Shown piece by piece: positions 42,899 through 52,111 of a stretch of 64,000 nt of DNA. The stretch lies in contig JAFUIR010000004.1 of assembly GCA_017468395.1 (NCBI GenBank), positions 186,001 to 250,000 on the forward strand, written 5' to 3'. Each line of letters begins with the position of its first letter. Position 1 is the first letter of the stretch. Origin of the DNA: Lachnospiraceae bacterium (lineage in GTDB: Bacteria > Bacillota > Clostridia > Lachnospirales > Lachnospiraceae). The translations under genes were made by a program, and so were the position numbers. A model generated the notes under the pieces. The model was not told the DNA's origin. It saw only the letters and a list, made by a program, of their open reading frames with translations, and made no database searches.

Positions 42899-44128
42899 TT
42901 ATTCTTCCAAAAGCCAAAAGGTAATTGAAAGTTGCTCTTTGTTATCTGTGTATGCCAGTATTCCGTCTTCCACATCCCAGAAGCGGAATATGCTTTGATT
43001 CGTGATAAGTTCTTTGTAAAACTCATCGTAAGTTGCCTTATCTGCACATTTTACCGTTACCGTATCCTGCCCGCGGGATTGGATTTTTTCCAGATAGGCC
43101 GCCACCTGCTCTTCGTCATAGGCAGGAAAATAACCGCCCTCCACCACATAATAATTTGCCGCCGTTGCAGTACACAGTGGCATGGGCACCACATTATCAA
43201 TCACATGGGTTCTGCATATTTGCTCCGTTGTAACGCATAAATAGTCATAATTTACGGATGGACCGTCTGCCGGTTCCATTCCTTCCCCCGTGCGGTAGGA
43301 AGCGTCTCCCCAGGTGGGGTCCACATAGTAATATTCTCCGTCTACCTGCACCAGATTCCATGCATGTCCCACGCCGTCTTCCACGGTTCCCAAAACTACT
43401 GTGCAGGGAACCTCCAGACGCTCCAGCAAAAATTGCATGGCTTTGGCATATCCCTGACACACAGACTTTTGCCCAATAAAAACCGAGCAGATATTTTGGT
43501 TTTGGGGCGCTTCCAGCAGGTACTGCGTGTTTTCGATAATATAGTCATAAACATACTTTACTTTCTCGTAATCGGACGCATCCGACGAAATTCCTTGCAG
43601 ACATTTATCGACATACAGTTCTATCTGCTCTGCGCGGATCCGGGCCTCCTGGTCATCCATGGAATACATACCGCGAAAAACAATGCGCACCGTCTCTTCA
43701 TTTCTGGTGTGCTGCAGTTGTTGGTAACCTTCCACATAAAAAAGTTCGGGATGGTCATTCATGACGCATTGGAATATGGCGTCAATATCTTCCGGATTCA
43801 GTGTGCCGATTTGACTTTGCAAAAGGTCTCCCTCTTCCAAACGCCCCGAAAGCACGGTATATATGTCAGCATACCAGTGCCGGCGGGCTTCGTCCAACTG
43901 ATTAAAAGCGTAGCAATCTGCCAACTTTTCAAAAATTTCTTTGTAAGAATCTTCTTTGCCGGCATCTTCCCCTGTCTGCTCCATGCTTTCTATTTCTTTG
44001 TCTGCGCTTGTGAATACTTTAGGGTTTTCGCCCTCTGTTACCTTCACAGCATTTCCGGAAAGCAATTTTCCCCCAAAGAAAAAAGCCACTACAAGCACTG
44101 TCAATACCAGAATTTTTGTCTTCTTCAT
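42899..44128 (-). CDS. Secreted or membrane-anchored transglutaminase-like protein
   Basis: 409 residues. An N-terminal signal anchor (about 5-25) precedes a linker and a helical region, then a transglutaminase-like core with Cys in 'FIGQKSVCQGYAKAMQ', His in 'GVGHAWNLVQVDGEYYYVDPTWGD' and the following Asp. Bacterial members act as extracytoplasmic proteases or cross-linkers; the substrate is unknown. It lies 31 bp after prfC, but functional linkage is doubtful. Confidence 0.8.
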   Translation of the reverse strand: MKKTKILVLTVLVVAFFFGGKLLSGNAVKVTEGENPKVFTSADKEIESMEQTGEDAGKEDSYKEIFEKLADCYAFNQLDEARRHWYADIYTVLSGRLEEGDLLQSQIGTLNPEDIDAIFQCVMNDHPELFYVEGYQQLQHTRNEETVRIVFRGMYSMDDQEARIRAEQIELYVDKCLQGISSDASDYEKVKYVYDYIIENTQYLLEAPQNQNICSVFIGQKSVCQGYAKAMQFLLERLEVPCTVVLGTVEDGVGHAWNLVQVDGEYYYVDPTWGDASYRTGEGMEPADGPSVNYDYLCVTTEQICRTHVIDNVVPMPLCTATAANYYVVEGGYFPAYDEEQVAAYLEKIQSRGQDTVTVKCADKATYDEFYKELITNQSIFRFWDVEDGILAYTDNKEQLSITFWLLEE

Positions 44129-44159
44129 CCTGCAACTCCCCCAAGTCTACAATACACAA

Positions 44160-45770
44160 TTAGTTTCTTCCAAATTCCGATAATACCAAGCCTTTATTTC
44201 TGTCCAAGGTCATGCCCACGCTCCATGAATTGATAAATAACAGCAAAGGATTGCCCTTAAGGTCCTGAATCTTCTTCATGTCTGAGGTTCCCACCAACTT
44301 GTCCATGTTAATCTCATCTTTGTTTTCAATCCATCTGATATGCTCATACGGCAGCGGTTCCAGACGTATTTCCACGTTGTATTCATTTTCCAGACGGTAT
44401 TTCAAAACATCAAACTGGAGCACGCCTACCACGCCCACAATGATTTCTTCCATACCGGTGGAAAGTTCCTGGAAAATCTGGATAGCGCCTTCCTGGGCAA
44501 TCTGGGTAATACCTTTTACGAACTGCTTACGCTTCATGGTATCAATCTGACGCACTCTGGCAAAATGTTCCGGTGCGAATGTAGGAATACCTTCGTAGCA
44601 AAACTTCTCTTTAGGCATACAAATGGTATCACCGATAGAGAAAATACCCGGGTCAAATACACCGATAATATCTCCTGCATAAGCTTCATCCAAAATCTTT
44701 CTTTCGTCCGCCATAATCTGCTGGGGCTGGGACAGGCGCATCACTTTGTCACCCTGTACATGTTTTACTTCCATGCTGGCCTCGAATTTGCCGGAACAGA
44801 TACGCATAAAGGCAATACGGTCCCTGTGGGCCTTATTCATGTTTGCCTGAATCTTAAATACAAAAGCGGAGAAATTATTTTCCACGGGGTCAATAACGCC
44901 GATATCCGCTTTTCTGGGAAGAGGCGTTGTGGTCATTTCCAAAAAGTGCTTCAGGAAATCTTCCACACCAAAGTTTGTCAGGGCAGAGCCGAAAAATACA
45001 GGTGTCAAATCACCGCTTCTTACTGCCTCTAAGTCAAACTCTGCGCTTGCGCCGTCCAAAAGTTCTATTTCATCTAAAAGTTTATCCGCCGCATCTGTGC
45101 CGATAATCTCCGCCAGTTTTCCTTTATCGTCCACGGGAACCTCTGTGGTTTCCCCTTCTTTGGTACCTTTTTCCGTATCGGAGAAAGTAAGTACCACATT
45201 TTTGTTTCTGTCGTAAACGCCCTTAAATCCCTTACCGGAACCGATAGGCCAGTTTACGGGACAGGTTGCAATACCCAGTTCTTTCTCGATTTCGTCCAAC
45301 AGTTCAAAGGTATCGTTTGCATCTCTGTCCATTTTGTTGATAAAAGTAAAAATAGGGATTTTTCGCATTACACAAACTTTAAATAATTTTCTGGTCTGTG
45401 CCTCTACACCCTTGGATGCGTCAATAACCATGACCGCAGAATCTGCCGCCATCAATGTCCGGTAAGTATCCTCAGAGAAATCCTGATGTCCCGGGGTGTC
45501 CAGAATATTGATGCAAAATCCGCCGTACTCAAACTGAAGAACAGAGGATGTAACGGAAATACCTCTCTCCTTTTCAATTTCCATCCAGTCAGACACCGCA
45601 TGTCTTGCAGTAGCCTTTCCTTTTACACTTCCCGCCAGGTTAATAGCGCCGCCGTAGAGCAAAAACTTCTCCGTCAGTGTGGTTTTACCCGCATCGGGGT
45701 GTGAAATAATCGCAAATGTGCGTCTTCTGTTTATCTCGTCTGCATAAACTGCCACGTCTTTTTCCTCCAT
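44160..45770 (-). CDS. prfC: Peptide chain release factor 3
   Basis: 536 residues, GTPase that removes RF1/RF2 from the ribosome after termination. The G-domain has 'SHPDAGKTTLTEKFL' (G1), 'DTPGHQDFSEDTYR' (G3) and 'FINKMDRDANDTFELLDEIE' (G4); 'DWMEIEKERGISVTSSVLQF' is RF3-specific. Its ATG overlaps the deoB stop by one base (TAATG), implying coupling. The pairing of deoB and prfC looks incidental. Confidence 0.97.
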   Translation of the reverse strand: MEEKDVAVYADEINRRRTFAIISHPDAGKTTLTEKFLLYGGAINLAGSVKGKATARHAVSDWMEIEKERGISVTSSVLQFEYGGFCINILDTPGHQDFSEDTYRTLMAADSAVMVIDASKGVEAQTRKLFKVCVMRKIPIFTFINKMDRDANDTFELLDEIEKELGIATCPVNWPIGSGKGFKGVYDRNKNVVLTFSDTEKGTKEGETTEVPVDDKGKLAEIIGTDAADKLLDEIELLDGASAEFDLEAVRSGDLTPVFFGSALTNFGVEDFLKHFLEMTTTPLPRKADIGVIDPVENNFSAFVFKIQANMNKAHRDRIAFMRICSGKFEASMEVKHVQGDKVMRLSQPQQIMADERKILDEAYAGDIIGVFDPGIFSIGDTICMPKEKFCYEGIPTFAPEHFARVRQIDTMKRKQFVKGITQIAQEGAIQIFQELSTGMEEIIVGVVGVLQFDVLKYRLENEYNVEIRLEPLPYEHIRWIENKDEINMDKLVGTSDMKKIQDLKGNPLLLFINSWSVGMTLDRNKGLVLSEFGRN

Positions 45771-46933
45771 TATTCAAGCATTCCCTTGCCGAAGAAATCC
45801 TCTTCGTTTGGGCAAATTCCAAAGTATTGTAACACAGTTGCACCTATATCTGCAAAGGTTTCCCGTGTTCCCAGATTTTTCGGGGTAATACCTTGCCCGT
45901 ACATTAAGAAGGGCACATATTCCCTGCTATGGTCTGTAGATACGGTATAACCCGGGTCGCATCCGTGGTCTGCGGTAATCATCAAAATGTCCTCTTCCCG
46001 CATTTTTTCCATAAGGAGAGGTAACTTTTCATCAAACTGCGCCAATGCGCGGGCATAGCCGTCCACATCATTGCGATGTCCGTAGAGCATATCGAAATCC
46101 ACCAGATTCACAAAGCAAAGCCCTTCAAAATCTTTGTCCATATACTCTAAAGTTTTCTCGATTCCGTCTGCATTATTTTGGGTATATACATACTCGGATA
46201 TACCTTTTCCGGCAAAAATATCATTGATTTTTCCTACCCCAATGGTTGCGTAACCCTTTTCCATCAACCGGTCAAGCATAGTCACCGCAGGGGGCTCCAA
46301 AGAGAAATCATGGCGTCTGGCAGTGCGGGTATATTCCCCATTTGCTCCAATGAATGGCCGGGCGATTACTCTGCCGACGCCGTGCTCTCCCTGCAATATT
46401 TTTCTTGCAATCTTACAATAATGATATAATTCTTCCACCGGCACCACATCTTCGTGGGCAGCAATCTGAAAAACGCTGTCTGCAGAAGTATACACAATCA
46501 GCGCTCCCGTGCGCATATGTTCTTCCCCATATTCTTTAATAACAGCTGTTCCCGAATAAGGTTTGTTGCACAAAACCTTTCTGCCGGTCTGCTTTTCAAA
46601 CTCTTCAATAATTTCAGGCGGAAAGCCCTGGGGATATGTGGGCATGGGGTGTTTGGAACAAATGCCCGCTATTTCCCAATGTCCCGTGGTGGTGTCCTTT
46701 CCTTTAGAGGCTTCCTTCATTCTGGCAATCAAAGCCTTCGGATTTTCTGCTTTAGCTGCGCAGTTTACGCCGTCAATGTTAAAAAGCCCCAGTGCTCCCA
46801 TGTTATCCATGGCAAAATATTTACTTCCGGATACCGTTTTCAGTGTATTTACTCCCACGTCGCCATAGGAAGGGGCATCTTCCATGGCACCGATTCCGAA
46901 ACTATCCAACACAATCAGAAATACTCTTTTCAT
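45770..46933 (-). CDS. deoB: Phosphopentomutase
   Basis: 387 residues, alkaline-phosphatase superfamily. It interconverts (deoxy)ribose 1-phosphate and 5-phosphate in nucleoside catabolism. Metal-binding motifs '[14 protein letters not shown]', '[11 protein letters not shown]' (Thr nucleophile region), '[20 protein letters not shown]' and '[12 protein letters not shown]' are intact. The start at 46933 is preceded by AGGAGC; an in-frame GTG six codons earlier lacks a site. Purine nucleoside phosphorylase genes are not adjacent. Confidence 0.96.
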   Translation of the reverse strand: MKRVFLIVLDSFGIGAMEDAPSYGDVGVNTLKTVSGSKYFAMDNMGALGLFNIDGVNCAAKAENPKALIARMKEASKGKDTTTGHWEIAGICSKHPMPTYPQGFPPEIIEEFEKQTGRKVLCNKPYSGTAVIKEYGEEHMRTGALIVYTSADSVFQIAAHEDVVPVEELYHYCKIARKILQGEHGVGRVIARPFIGANGEYTRTARRHDFSLEPPAVTMLDRLMEKGYATIGVGKINDIFAGKGISEYVYTQNNADGIEKTLEYMDKDFEGLCFVNLVDFDMLYGHRNDVDGYARALAQFDEKLPLLMEKMREEDILMITADHGCDPGYTVSTDHSREYVPFLMYGQGITPKNLGTRETFADIGATVLQYFGICPNEEDFFGKGMLE

Positions 46934-47003
46934 CCGTGCTCCTATCTGCACCCATGTGGTGCGCTACCATCATCAAACTGTGATTATCTTATCATATTTC
47001 AAA

Positions 47004-47816
47004 TTACTGCACAACTGTGCTGATAATAATATTCGCCGCGTCCACTTCTGTTTTTCTCTTCACAATGTCTTCAATCTGGGCACGCTGGGCATCGGTCAGT
47101 TCCAAGGCGTTTATCACTACATCCACGCTGTTGCCGTCAATGCTTACCACCACGTCACTAAAGCCTTTTGCCTCCAGCAAAATTTCTGCTGCGGTTTCCT
47201 TCTCGGCGATTTCCGTCATTTCCACCATGGTGTCTACGGCGCTTTGTTTCTGGGCATCCGTAAGACCGGCACTGTTGATAATATTCAAAAGAGTTTCTTT
47301 ATTTTTGGCTCTTGTCTGCTCTTTGGAAAGTTTGGCATCGGATAAAGTCGCCAGTCCTGCGCCGGAAGTAAACACTGCTTCGCCGGGAATTTCTCCTTCA
47401 TCCGGTGTTGCCCCTAATGTGCCGTCCGCCAATTCGCCGGTACCATTTCCCGCATCTGCTACCTGATTTCCTTCTGTAGCAGTGCCGTTTGCTTCCATTC
47501 CGGTAGAAAGATAATCCTCAGTTATAACATTTACATCTGTTTCCATGCTGACTACATCCGTAAGATCGGCGGCGCTGTTAATCAGCAAATCTTCTTCCGA
47601 CAAATCAAACAGGGAATCCAAAGTAAAGTTGCTGTCCGCTCCCTCTGCAGTAAGTTCCTGTGAATCGATTCCTTCCAATACTTCTGCATTACCGGAAGTA
47701 GGTAAATATCCCGCTTTTTCCAAATCTTCTCCCGCAAACTGTAAGTACCCTGCCACTGCAATCATAATAGCAAGTGCCGTAATCATAAGCTGATTCTTTT
47801 TAAGTAAATTTTTCAC
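47004..47816 (-). CDS. spoIIIAH: Stage III sporulation protein AH
   Basis: 270 residues. An N-terminal membrane helix (about 10-27), a long acidic linker, and a C-terminal YscJ/FliF-like ring-building domain (about 165-270, 'GFSDVVVSIDGNSVDVVINALELTDAQRAQIEDIV'). SpoIIIAH in the mother cell pairs with forespore SpoIIQ to form the intercellular channel. The linker is longer than in B. subtilis SpoIIIAH (218 residues). It is the last gene of the spoIIIA operon. Confidence 0.93.
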   Translation of the reverse strand: MKNLLKKNQLMITALAIMIAVAGYLQFAGEDLEKAGYLPTSGNAEVLEGIDSQELTAEGADSNFTLDSLFDLSEEDLLINSAADLTDVVSMETDVNVITEDYLSTGMEANGTATEGNQVADAGNGTGELADGTLGATPDEGEIPGEAVFTSGAGLATLSDAKLSKEQTRAKNKETLLNIINSAGLTDAQKQSAVDTMVEMTEIAEKETAAEILLEAKGFSDVVVSIDGNSVDVVINALELTDAQRAQIEDIVKRKTEVDAANIIISTVVQ

Positions 47817-47841
47817 GCAATTCTCCCCTTTTCTGACACAT

Positions 47842-48435
47842 TTATTGTGTCTTCATCTTTACTACTTTTATCTTATGTGCATCAATTCCAAATAATACCT
47901 CAATTGCATCCGATATATTTTTGCTGACACTTCCGTTACCCGCACCCTGGGCAATTACAATTACACCCTCTACCTTTGGCAATAATGTTTTTACCACATA
48001 AGGAACCGAAGTCCCGCTTTCGGAGCTGTATACCGTACTTTCCCCACTGTCAAAACTGCTTATCTGCCTGCTCCCACCCTGACTGTCCGTTTCCACAGTC
48101 CCCGAACGGCTTACAGGCATGTCTTTTTCCACTACCTTTTCCTCCGTGGATTTCATGGAAATAATCACGTCCACTGCCCCTGCACCATCCACCTTTGCCA
48201 AGGATTTTTCCAACTTTTCTTCCATATAGGTGCAATAATCCTGCACCGTACTAAATAACAAGTCCTCACCGGTATTTTCCATAATAGTATCCGATTGGTT
48301 GTCCCTTTGTCCGGACTTTGAACTTTTATCCCCGCCATCTACCGGAATAGTGGCGACCAATAATAATATCCCCAAAAGAACCACTACTATGAGACCATTC
48401 TTGTTCTTTAGTAAAGGCTTCAATTTTTCTGTCAT
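47842..48435 (-). CDS. spoIIIAG: Stage III sporulation protein AG
   Basis: 197 residues. A membrane helix (about 14-30) and a C-terminal ring-building motif domain: 'YMEEKLEKSLAKVDGAGAVDVIISMKSTEEKVVEKD' and 'LLPKVEGVIVIAQGAGNGSVSKNISDAIEVLFGIDAHKIKVVKM'. It forms a large ring in the outer forespore membrane feeding tube. Overlaps spoIIIAF by four bases. Confidence 0.95.
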   Translation of the reverse strand: MTEKLKPLLKNKNGLIVVVLLGILLLVATIPVDGGDKSSKSGQRDNQSDTIMENTGEDLLFSTVQDYCTYMEEKLEKSLAKVDGAGAVDVIISMKSTEEKVVEKDMPVSRSGTVETDSQGGSRQISSFDSGESTVYSSESGTSVPYVVKTLLPKVEGVIVIAQGAGNGSVSKNISDAIEVLFGIDAHKIKVVKMKTQ

Positions 48436-48776
48436 TTCGCCACCTCCACCGCATCAATCACTACAGGCTCTATTTCTTTTGATGTTGTTTCCGCTACTTC
48501 TTGACCGGATACATCCTGCAAAGGTGCGAAAACAGAATCTACCGTCTCCACCCTGCCACTCAACATTTCCTCATACTCATTCATGGACACAAAAAAGTCA
48601 TCCGCATCCCCCAACATTTGAAACACAGGTACGACAATCAAAACCAATACAATGATACTGACCAAAACCCTCAAATATTTGTCGTAGGAGGCATTGGGGC
48701 GAAACTGGATAATGGCCTGCGCACAAATAATGAAAATCCCAACCCGTTTGATAATATCAAAAAAATTTTCTCCCAT
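48432..48776 (-). CDS. spoIIIAF: Stage III sporulation protein AF
   Basis: 114 residues. It has two N-terminal membrane helices ('IIKRVGIFIICAQAIIQFRP', 'YLRVLVSIIVLVLIVVPVF') and a short C-terminal soluble part. It is shorter than B. subtilis SpoIIIAF (206 residues), so the ring-building domain is reduced or absent; position in the operon supports the call. Adjacent to spoIIIAE with no gap. Confidence 0.88.
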   Translation of the reverse strand: MGENFFDIIKRVGIFIICAQAIIQFRPNASYDKYLRVLVSIIVLVLIVVPVFQMLGDADDFFVSMNEYEEMLSGRVETVDSVFAPLQDVSGQEVAETTSKEIEPVVIDAVEVAK

Positions 48777-49841
48777 TCAGAACCCCCTGTTAGTTGTAAG
48801 TGCCGCTACGGATATGGTTAAAACAAATAAAAACATTGCCGTTCCTGCCGTCCTAAGAAGCAATGCACTTGCGTTTCCCACTTTATCCGCGCATGTTGTT
48901 ATACGCTTATCACTAATAATCCCAAGAAAAGCCGCAGCAATTTTGAGCATTGCCGCAATAATAAAAATTTTCAAAAGTGGTACTACACATACCGCCAAAA
49001 GAAGAATTAACATTACCACTCCTATGCTGTTTTTAATAATTACAGCGGAGCCAAGCACCACATCCACTACTCCATCTGCCACATTACCGATTCCCGGAAT
49101 CACTGACACGACTTTTTGCAGGGTGGACGCCTTTGCAGAATCTATAACAGGTGTTATCAATGATTGAATCAAACTGATTCCTGTCACCGCCCCCAAAGAA
49201 AGTTTCAACATCAGCCGTATGCCCTTTTCCAAAAGTTCCACAATCATTGTCAGTTTTTCCTCTATCCAGACTCCATTGATGGCAGAGAGCAAAACATAAC
49301 TATAGATACAGGGAACAACTATAGATACCAAAAACGTCTGTATCAAATAAATAATCAAAAGCATCAGCCCATAATAAGCAGTAGCCGTAGTAGTGCCTGT
49401 TACAACACCCACAGACAGCAAATAGGCCGGAACAAAAATTTTGATAAAAGAAATTATGTTTTCAACGGTTTCCACCGCAATGCCGGCAGCCTCCTGAAAA
49501 CAGCGCAGCAATACACTCATTAATAAAAGATACACAAAATAAAAACTCAAATCGGCAATCTGCCGGCTTTCAAACACTTCCACAAAATAGGAAATAACAG
49601 AAGCTGCCACCCCTGCAACCAATATCCAAATCAGTACATCCTTCATTCCCAGCAATTGCTGTCCCGTTCCCGCAAATATGCCATCCGCCACACTTCCCAG
49701 TGCTCCAATAATATCACCCGTTATTATTTGTTCCAGCATGAAACCAAGGTCAAAAGAATAGTCCGGAAAGAGTTTATCCAACTCTTCCGATACCCCGGAC
49801 AATTCATAGTCCTGCCATACCTGCCCCATATCAACATCCAT
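48777..49841 (-). CDS. spoIIIAE: Stage III sporulation protein AE
   Basis: 354 residues, polytopic. An N-terminal extracytoplasmic segment ('MDVDMGQVWQDYELSGVSEELDKL' without a long signal) is followed by about seven membrane helices, with 'AKASTLQKVVSVIPGIGNVADGVVDVVLGSAVIIKNSIGV' being the conserved family core. The ATG at 49841 overlaps the spoIIIAD stop (TAATG) with GGAGGG upstream; a TTG two codons earlier is less likely. Confidence 0.95.
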   Translation of the reverse strand: MDVDMGQVWQDYELSGVSEELDKLFPDYSFDLGFMLEQIITGDIIGALGSVADGIFAGTGQQLLGMKDVLIWILVAGVAASVISYFVEVFESRQIADLSFYFVYLLLMSVLLRCFQEAAGIAVETVENIISFIKIFVPAYLLSVGVVTGTTTATAYYGLMLLIIYLIQTFLVSIVVPCIYSYVLLSAINGVWIEEKLTMIVELLEKGIRLMLKLSLGAVTGISLIQSLITPVIDSAKASTLQKVVSVIPGIGNVADGVVDVVLGSAVIIKNSIGVVMLILLLAVCVVPLLKIFIIAAMLKIAAAFLGIISDKRITTCADKVGNASALLLRTAGTAMFLFVLTISVAALTTNRGF

Positions 49842-50224
49842 TACCAAAATCCCTCCAGTTGTTCTATTACCGCTAATATAATAGGCAAGCCGGAAAGCAT
49901 CACCGCAAGTCTTCCCAACATTTCAATCTGACCTGCCACGGACTGGTAGCCTGCATCTTTACAAATCCCGGCACTAAATTCACATATGTAAGTGATTCCG
50001 ATTACCTTTAACAATATTCCCAAATAACCTTGTCCAACTGCCATATACTTCTGCAAGCTTTGAACCTGTCCCACCACGCCCTGTAAAGTTTGAAGGGCAT
50101 AATAAAAAATGAGAATCCCAATTCCGATCCCTATATATGTTCCATATTCCGGTTTGTGACTTTTAAACTGAATAGCTATAAGTACACCTATAATCCCTAC
50201 TGCCGCAACCTTAACAATTTCCAT
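49841..50224 (-). CDS. spoIIIAD: Stage III sporulation protein AD
   Basis: 127 residues, four membrane helices: 'VKVAAVGIIGVLIAIQFKSHKPEYGTYIGIGIGILIF' and 'GITYICEFSAGICKDAGYQSVAGQIEMLGRLAVM' are the family hallmarks. Inner component of the spoIIIA channel complex. Coupled to spoIIIAE by one-base overlap. Confidence 0.95.
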   Translation of the reverse strand: MEIVKVAAVGIIGVLIAIQFKSHKPEYGTYIGIGIGILIFYYALQTLQGVVGQVQSLQKYMAVGQGYLGILLKVIGITYICEFSAGICKDAGYQSVAGQIEMLGRLAVMLSGLPIILAVIEQLEGFW

Positions 50225-50241
50225 TATATAACACCCGATAT

Positions 50242-50436
50242 TTATAGTGAAAACAAAGTTTGTATAGTCATAAACAATTCATATATGTATGGAACAATCC
50301 AAGTTAATACCAATATCAGTCCTGCCAGACTAATCAGAAAAGCATGTTCCTCTCTTCCGCTATGTTTGAGCACCTGGCTTAGAATTGTAATCAATATTCC
50401 TACTGCCGCTATCTTAAAAATCAGACCCACACTCAT
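50242..50436 (-). CDS. spoIIIAC: Stage III sporulation protein AC
   Basis: 64 residues, two membrane helices ('LIFKIAAVGILITILSQVLKHSGREEHAFLISLAGLILVL'), the complete length of SpoIIIAC. Small membrane component of the spoIIIA complex. It lies 17 bp before spoIIIAD. Confidence 0.95.
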   Translation of the reverse strand: MSVGLIFKIAAVGILITILSQVLKHSGREEHAFLISLAGLILVLTWIVPYIYELFMTIQTLFSL

Positions 50437-50462
50437 GCTTCCACCTCAATAACAACCGTTTT

Positions 50463-50981
50463 TTAAAGTAAAATAACAACTATCAGAAGCCCACACATAA
50501 TCCCAAGACCGGCGGCCATTCTTCCTTGCTTTTGCAATTCACATTCACGTTTTTTCACACTACTGTTTATCATATCCCTGTGCTGTTCAATAGTCCGCAG
50601 TTGCATATGATAGTCGCTGATTCCTTCCTCTGACGCAAATCCTAAAACCATTTCCTTTTCCTTTTGAGAAATAGGCAGGCTTTTTAAGCACTCTCCCATT
50701 ATCTGATGCCAACCTGCACGAAAATCCTGTTCCTTTGAACCTTCCATAAGTTCATAGATTTTCATAAGACTGCTTTTATATGGTTCCTCCATATTTTTGC
50801 CTACCTGCCTGCAACATTCCGGCAAAGTGGACCTATGATAATTTACTTCGCTCATCATCATCTCCAACATTTTACAAATCTGCCTCATATGTTTTAAACC
50901 TTCATTTAACTCCCAACGATACCAAAAGCCCAACCCGCTGCAACCTAATAACACCAAAATCCCTCCTAAGATTCGTAACAT
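50463..50981 (-). CDS. spoIIIAB: Stage III sporulation protein AB
   Basis: 172 residues: N-terminal membrane helix, alpha-helical cytoplasmic or intermembrane body ('LRQICKMLEMMMSEVNYHRSTLPECCRQVG', related to the T2SF fold) and a C-terminal helix ('AAGLGIMCGLLIVVILL'). It overlaps the spoIIIAA stop by 16 bases and has AAAGGAG before its ATG. Confidence 0.94.
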   Translation of the reverse strand: MLRILGGILVLLGCSGLGFWYRWELNEGLKHMRQICKMLEMMMSEVNYHRSTLPECCRQVGKNMEEPYKSSLMKIYELMEGSKEQDFRAGWHQIMGECLKSLPISQKEKEMVLGFASEEGISDYHMQLRTIEQHRDMINSSVKKRECELQKQGRMAAGLGIMCGLLIVVILL

Positions 50982-51916
50982 AGTTGGAACTCCTTTCCAT
51001 ACACGGATTTCACGCCCGGCTTTCCATTTTTCTTTTCCAGAACCACATACCTATTAAATAAATCTTGATTTAACATTTTCCATATTTCATCTTTTCTCTG
51101 CAGTTCCTGTAAGCCATCTCCATGCACGGTTGCCAAAAGACCACATCCGCAGGCCGCAGCTCTTTTCAAAGCCTTATAATCTTCTTCTCCCCCAAGTTCA
51201 TCTACTGCGATGACCCGTGGTCCCATGGCTCTTACAAGCATCATCATCCCCCTTACCTTGGGGCACCCATCCAACACATCCGTCCTTAATCCCACATCAT
51301 TTTGGGCGACCCCCATAAAACACCCCGCAATTTCCGAACGCTCGTCCACTACCCCTACAGTAACACCTTTTCCATAGACATTCCCATCTGATACCTGACG
51401 GATAATGTCCCGCAGCAAAGTGGTTTTCCCACATCCGGGAGGCGAAATAATCAATGTATTACATATCTTTCCGTTTTGATATAATAATGGCAAAATAGTA
51501 TCTGCTGCTCCCGGCACCTGATGCGCCACACGGATATTCATATAAGAGATATGTTTCAAATTTCTCACACTCTCATTCTCCTCCAGAACCGCTTGTCCTG
51601 CCACTCCCACCCGGTGTCCCCCCGGCATTGTCAAAAATCCTTTCCTAATTTCATCCTCAAAGGCATAAATCGAATAATTACACATGTAATTTAATATTTC
51701 TTCCAGTTCTTTCCCCGCTATCACATATGCTGACTTCGCGTCCTTGGTAAAACTGCCATCTTCTTTCAAAAAAAATTCTCCGCCACCGGTCAACACCACT
51801 ACCGGCCTGTCCCGTCTAAGCCGTATCTCCTGCACCTTTGCACTCATTTCCGCAATATGTTTCCATCTATCTCGCATGGAAACCGGAAACATATATAACA
51901 ATCCCTTATCCATCAT
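50966..51916 (-). CDS. spoIIIAA: Stage III sporulation protein AA (secretion-type ATPase)
   Basis: 316 residues, AAA/GspE-like ATPase of the mother-cell-to-forespore channel. Walker A 'SPPGCGKTTLLRDIIRQVS', 'VDERSEIAG', 'RAMGPRVIAVDELGGEEDYKAL' (Walker B) and 'ATVHG' are intact. The start at 51916 (ATG ATG GAT) has GGAGGAAGG upstream; the six preceding in-frame codons begin with TTG inside the binding site. A sigma-E-like promoter lies at 51946-51973. First gene of the operon. Confidence 0.96.
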   Translation of the reverse strand: MMDKGLLYMFPVSMRDRWKHIAEMSAKVQEIRLRRDRPVVVLTGGGEFFLKEDGSFTKDAKSAYVIAGKELEEILNYMCNYSIYAFEDEIRKGFLTMPGGHRVGVAGQAVLEENESVRNLKHISYMNIRVAHQVPGAADTILPLLYQNGKICNTLIISPPGCGKTTLLRDIIRQVSDGNVYGKGVTVGVVDERSEIAGCFMGVAQNDVGLRTDVLDGCPKVRGMMMLVRAMGPRVIAVDELGGEEDYKALKRAAACGCGLLATVHGDGLQELQRKDEIWKMLNQDLFNRYVVLEKKNGKPGVKSVYGKEFQLCYES

Positions 51917-51945
51917 ACCCTTCCTCCGTCTCAAGTCCTTAATCT

Positions 51946-51973
51946 AATATATGTACAGGCATTCCAATTATGA
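51946..51973 (-). promoter_or_regulatory. Sigma-E-like promoter of the spoIIIA operon
   Basis: Minus-strand TCATAAT, 13-base spacer, CATATATT, 30 bp before the spoIIIAA start. It resembles the mother-cell sigma-E consensus (KMATATT-N13/14-CATACAHT), which drives spoIIIA in B. subtilis. No good sigma-A promoter is seen here. Confidence 0.5.
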
Positions 51974-52006
51974 CAGACAACTTTTGAAAAATTGTATACA
52001 AAAAAA

Positions 52007-52031
52007 TACACCATTTTTTTCAATAGGTGTA
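52007..52031. promoter_or_regulatory. Inverted repeat upstream of the mini glycyl-radical gene
   Basis: TACACC ... GGTGTA with a 13-base AT-rich spacer, lying 25 bp before the -10-like TATAAT (52056-52061) of the following gene; a TTGTATACAA palindrome lies just upstream. Possible regulator site; not matched to a known consensus. Confidence 0.35.
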
Positions 52032-52111
52032 GACATTTCCTTTAATTGATGCTATTATAATATTACAAACAGTAATGATTACTATTATTAATTCTTAAGG
52101 AGGGCAATATT

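Noticed and set aside
43364..44233. Plus-strand 289-codon open frame opposite the transglutaminase-like gene
   Set aside because: Antisense to a protein with signal peptide and a complete Cys-His-Asp core; no ribosome site, no family resemblance.
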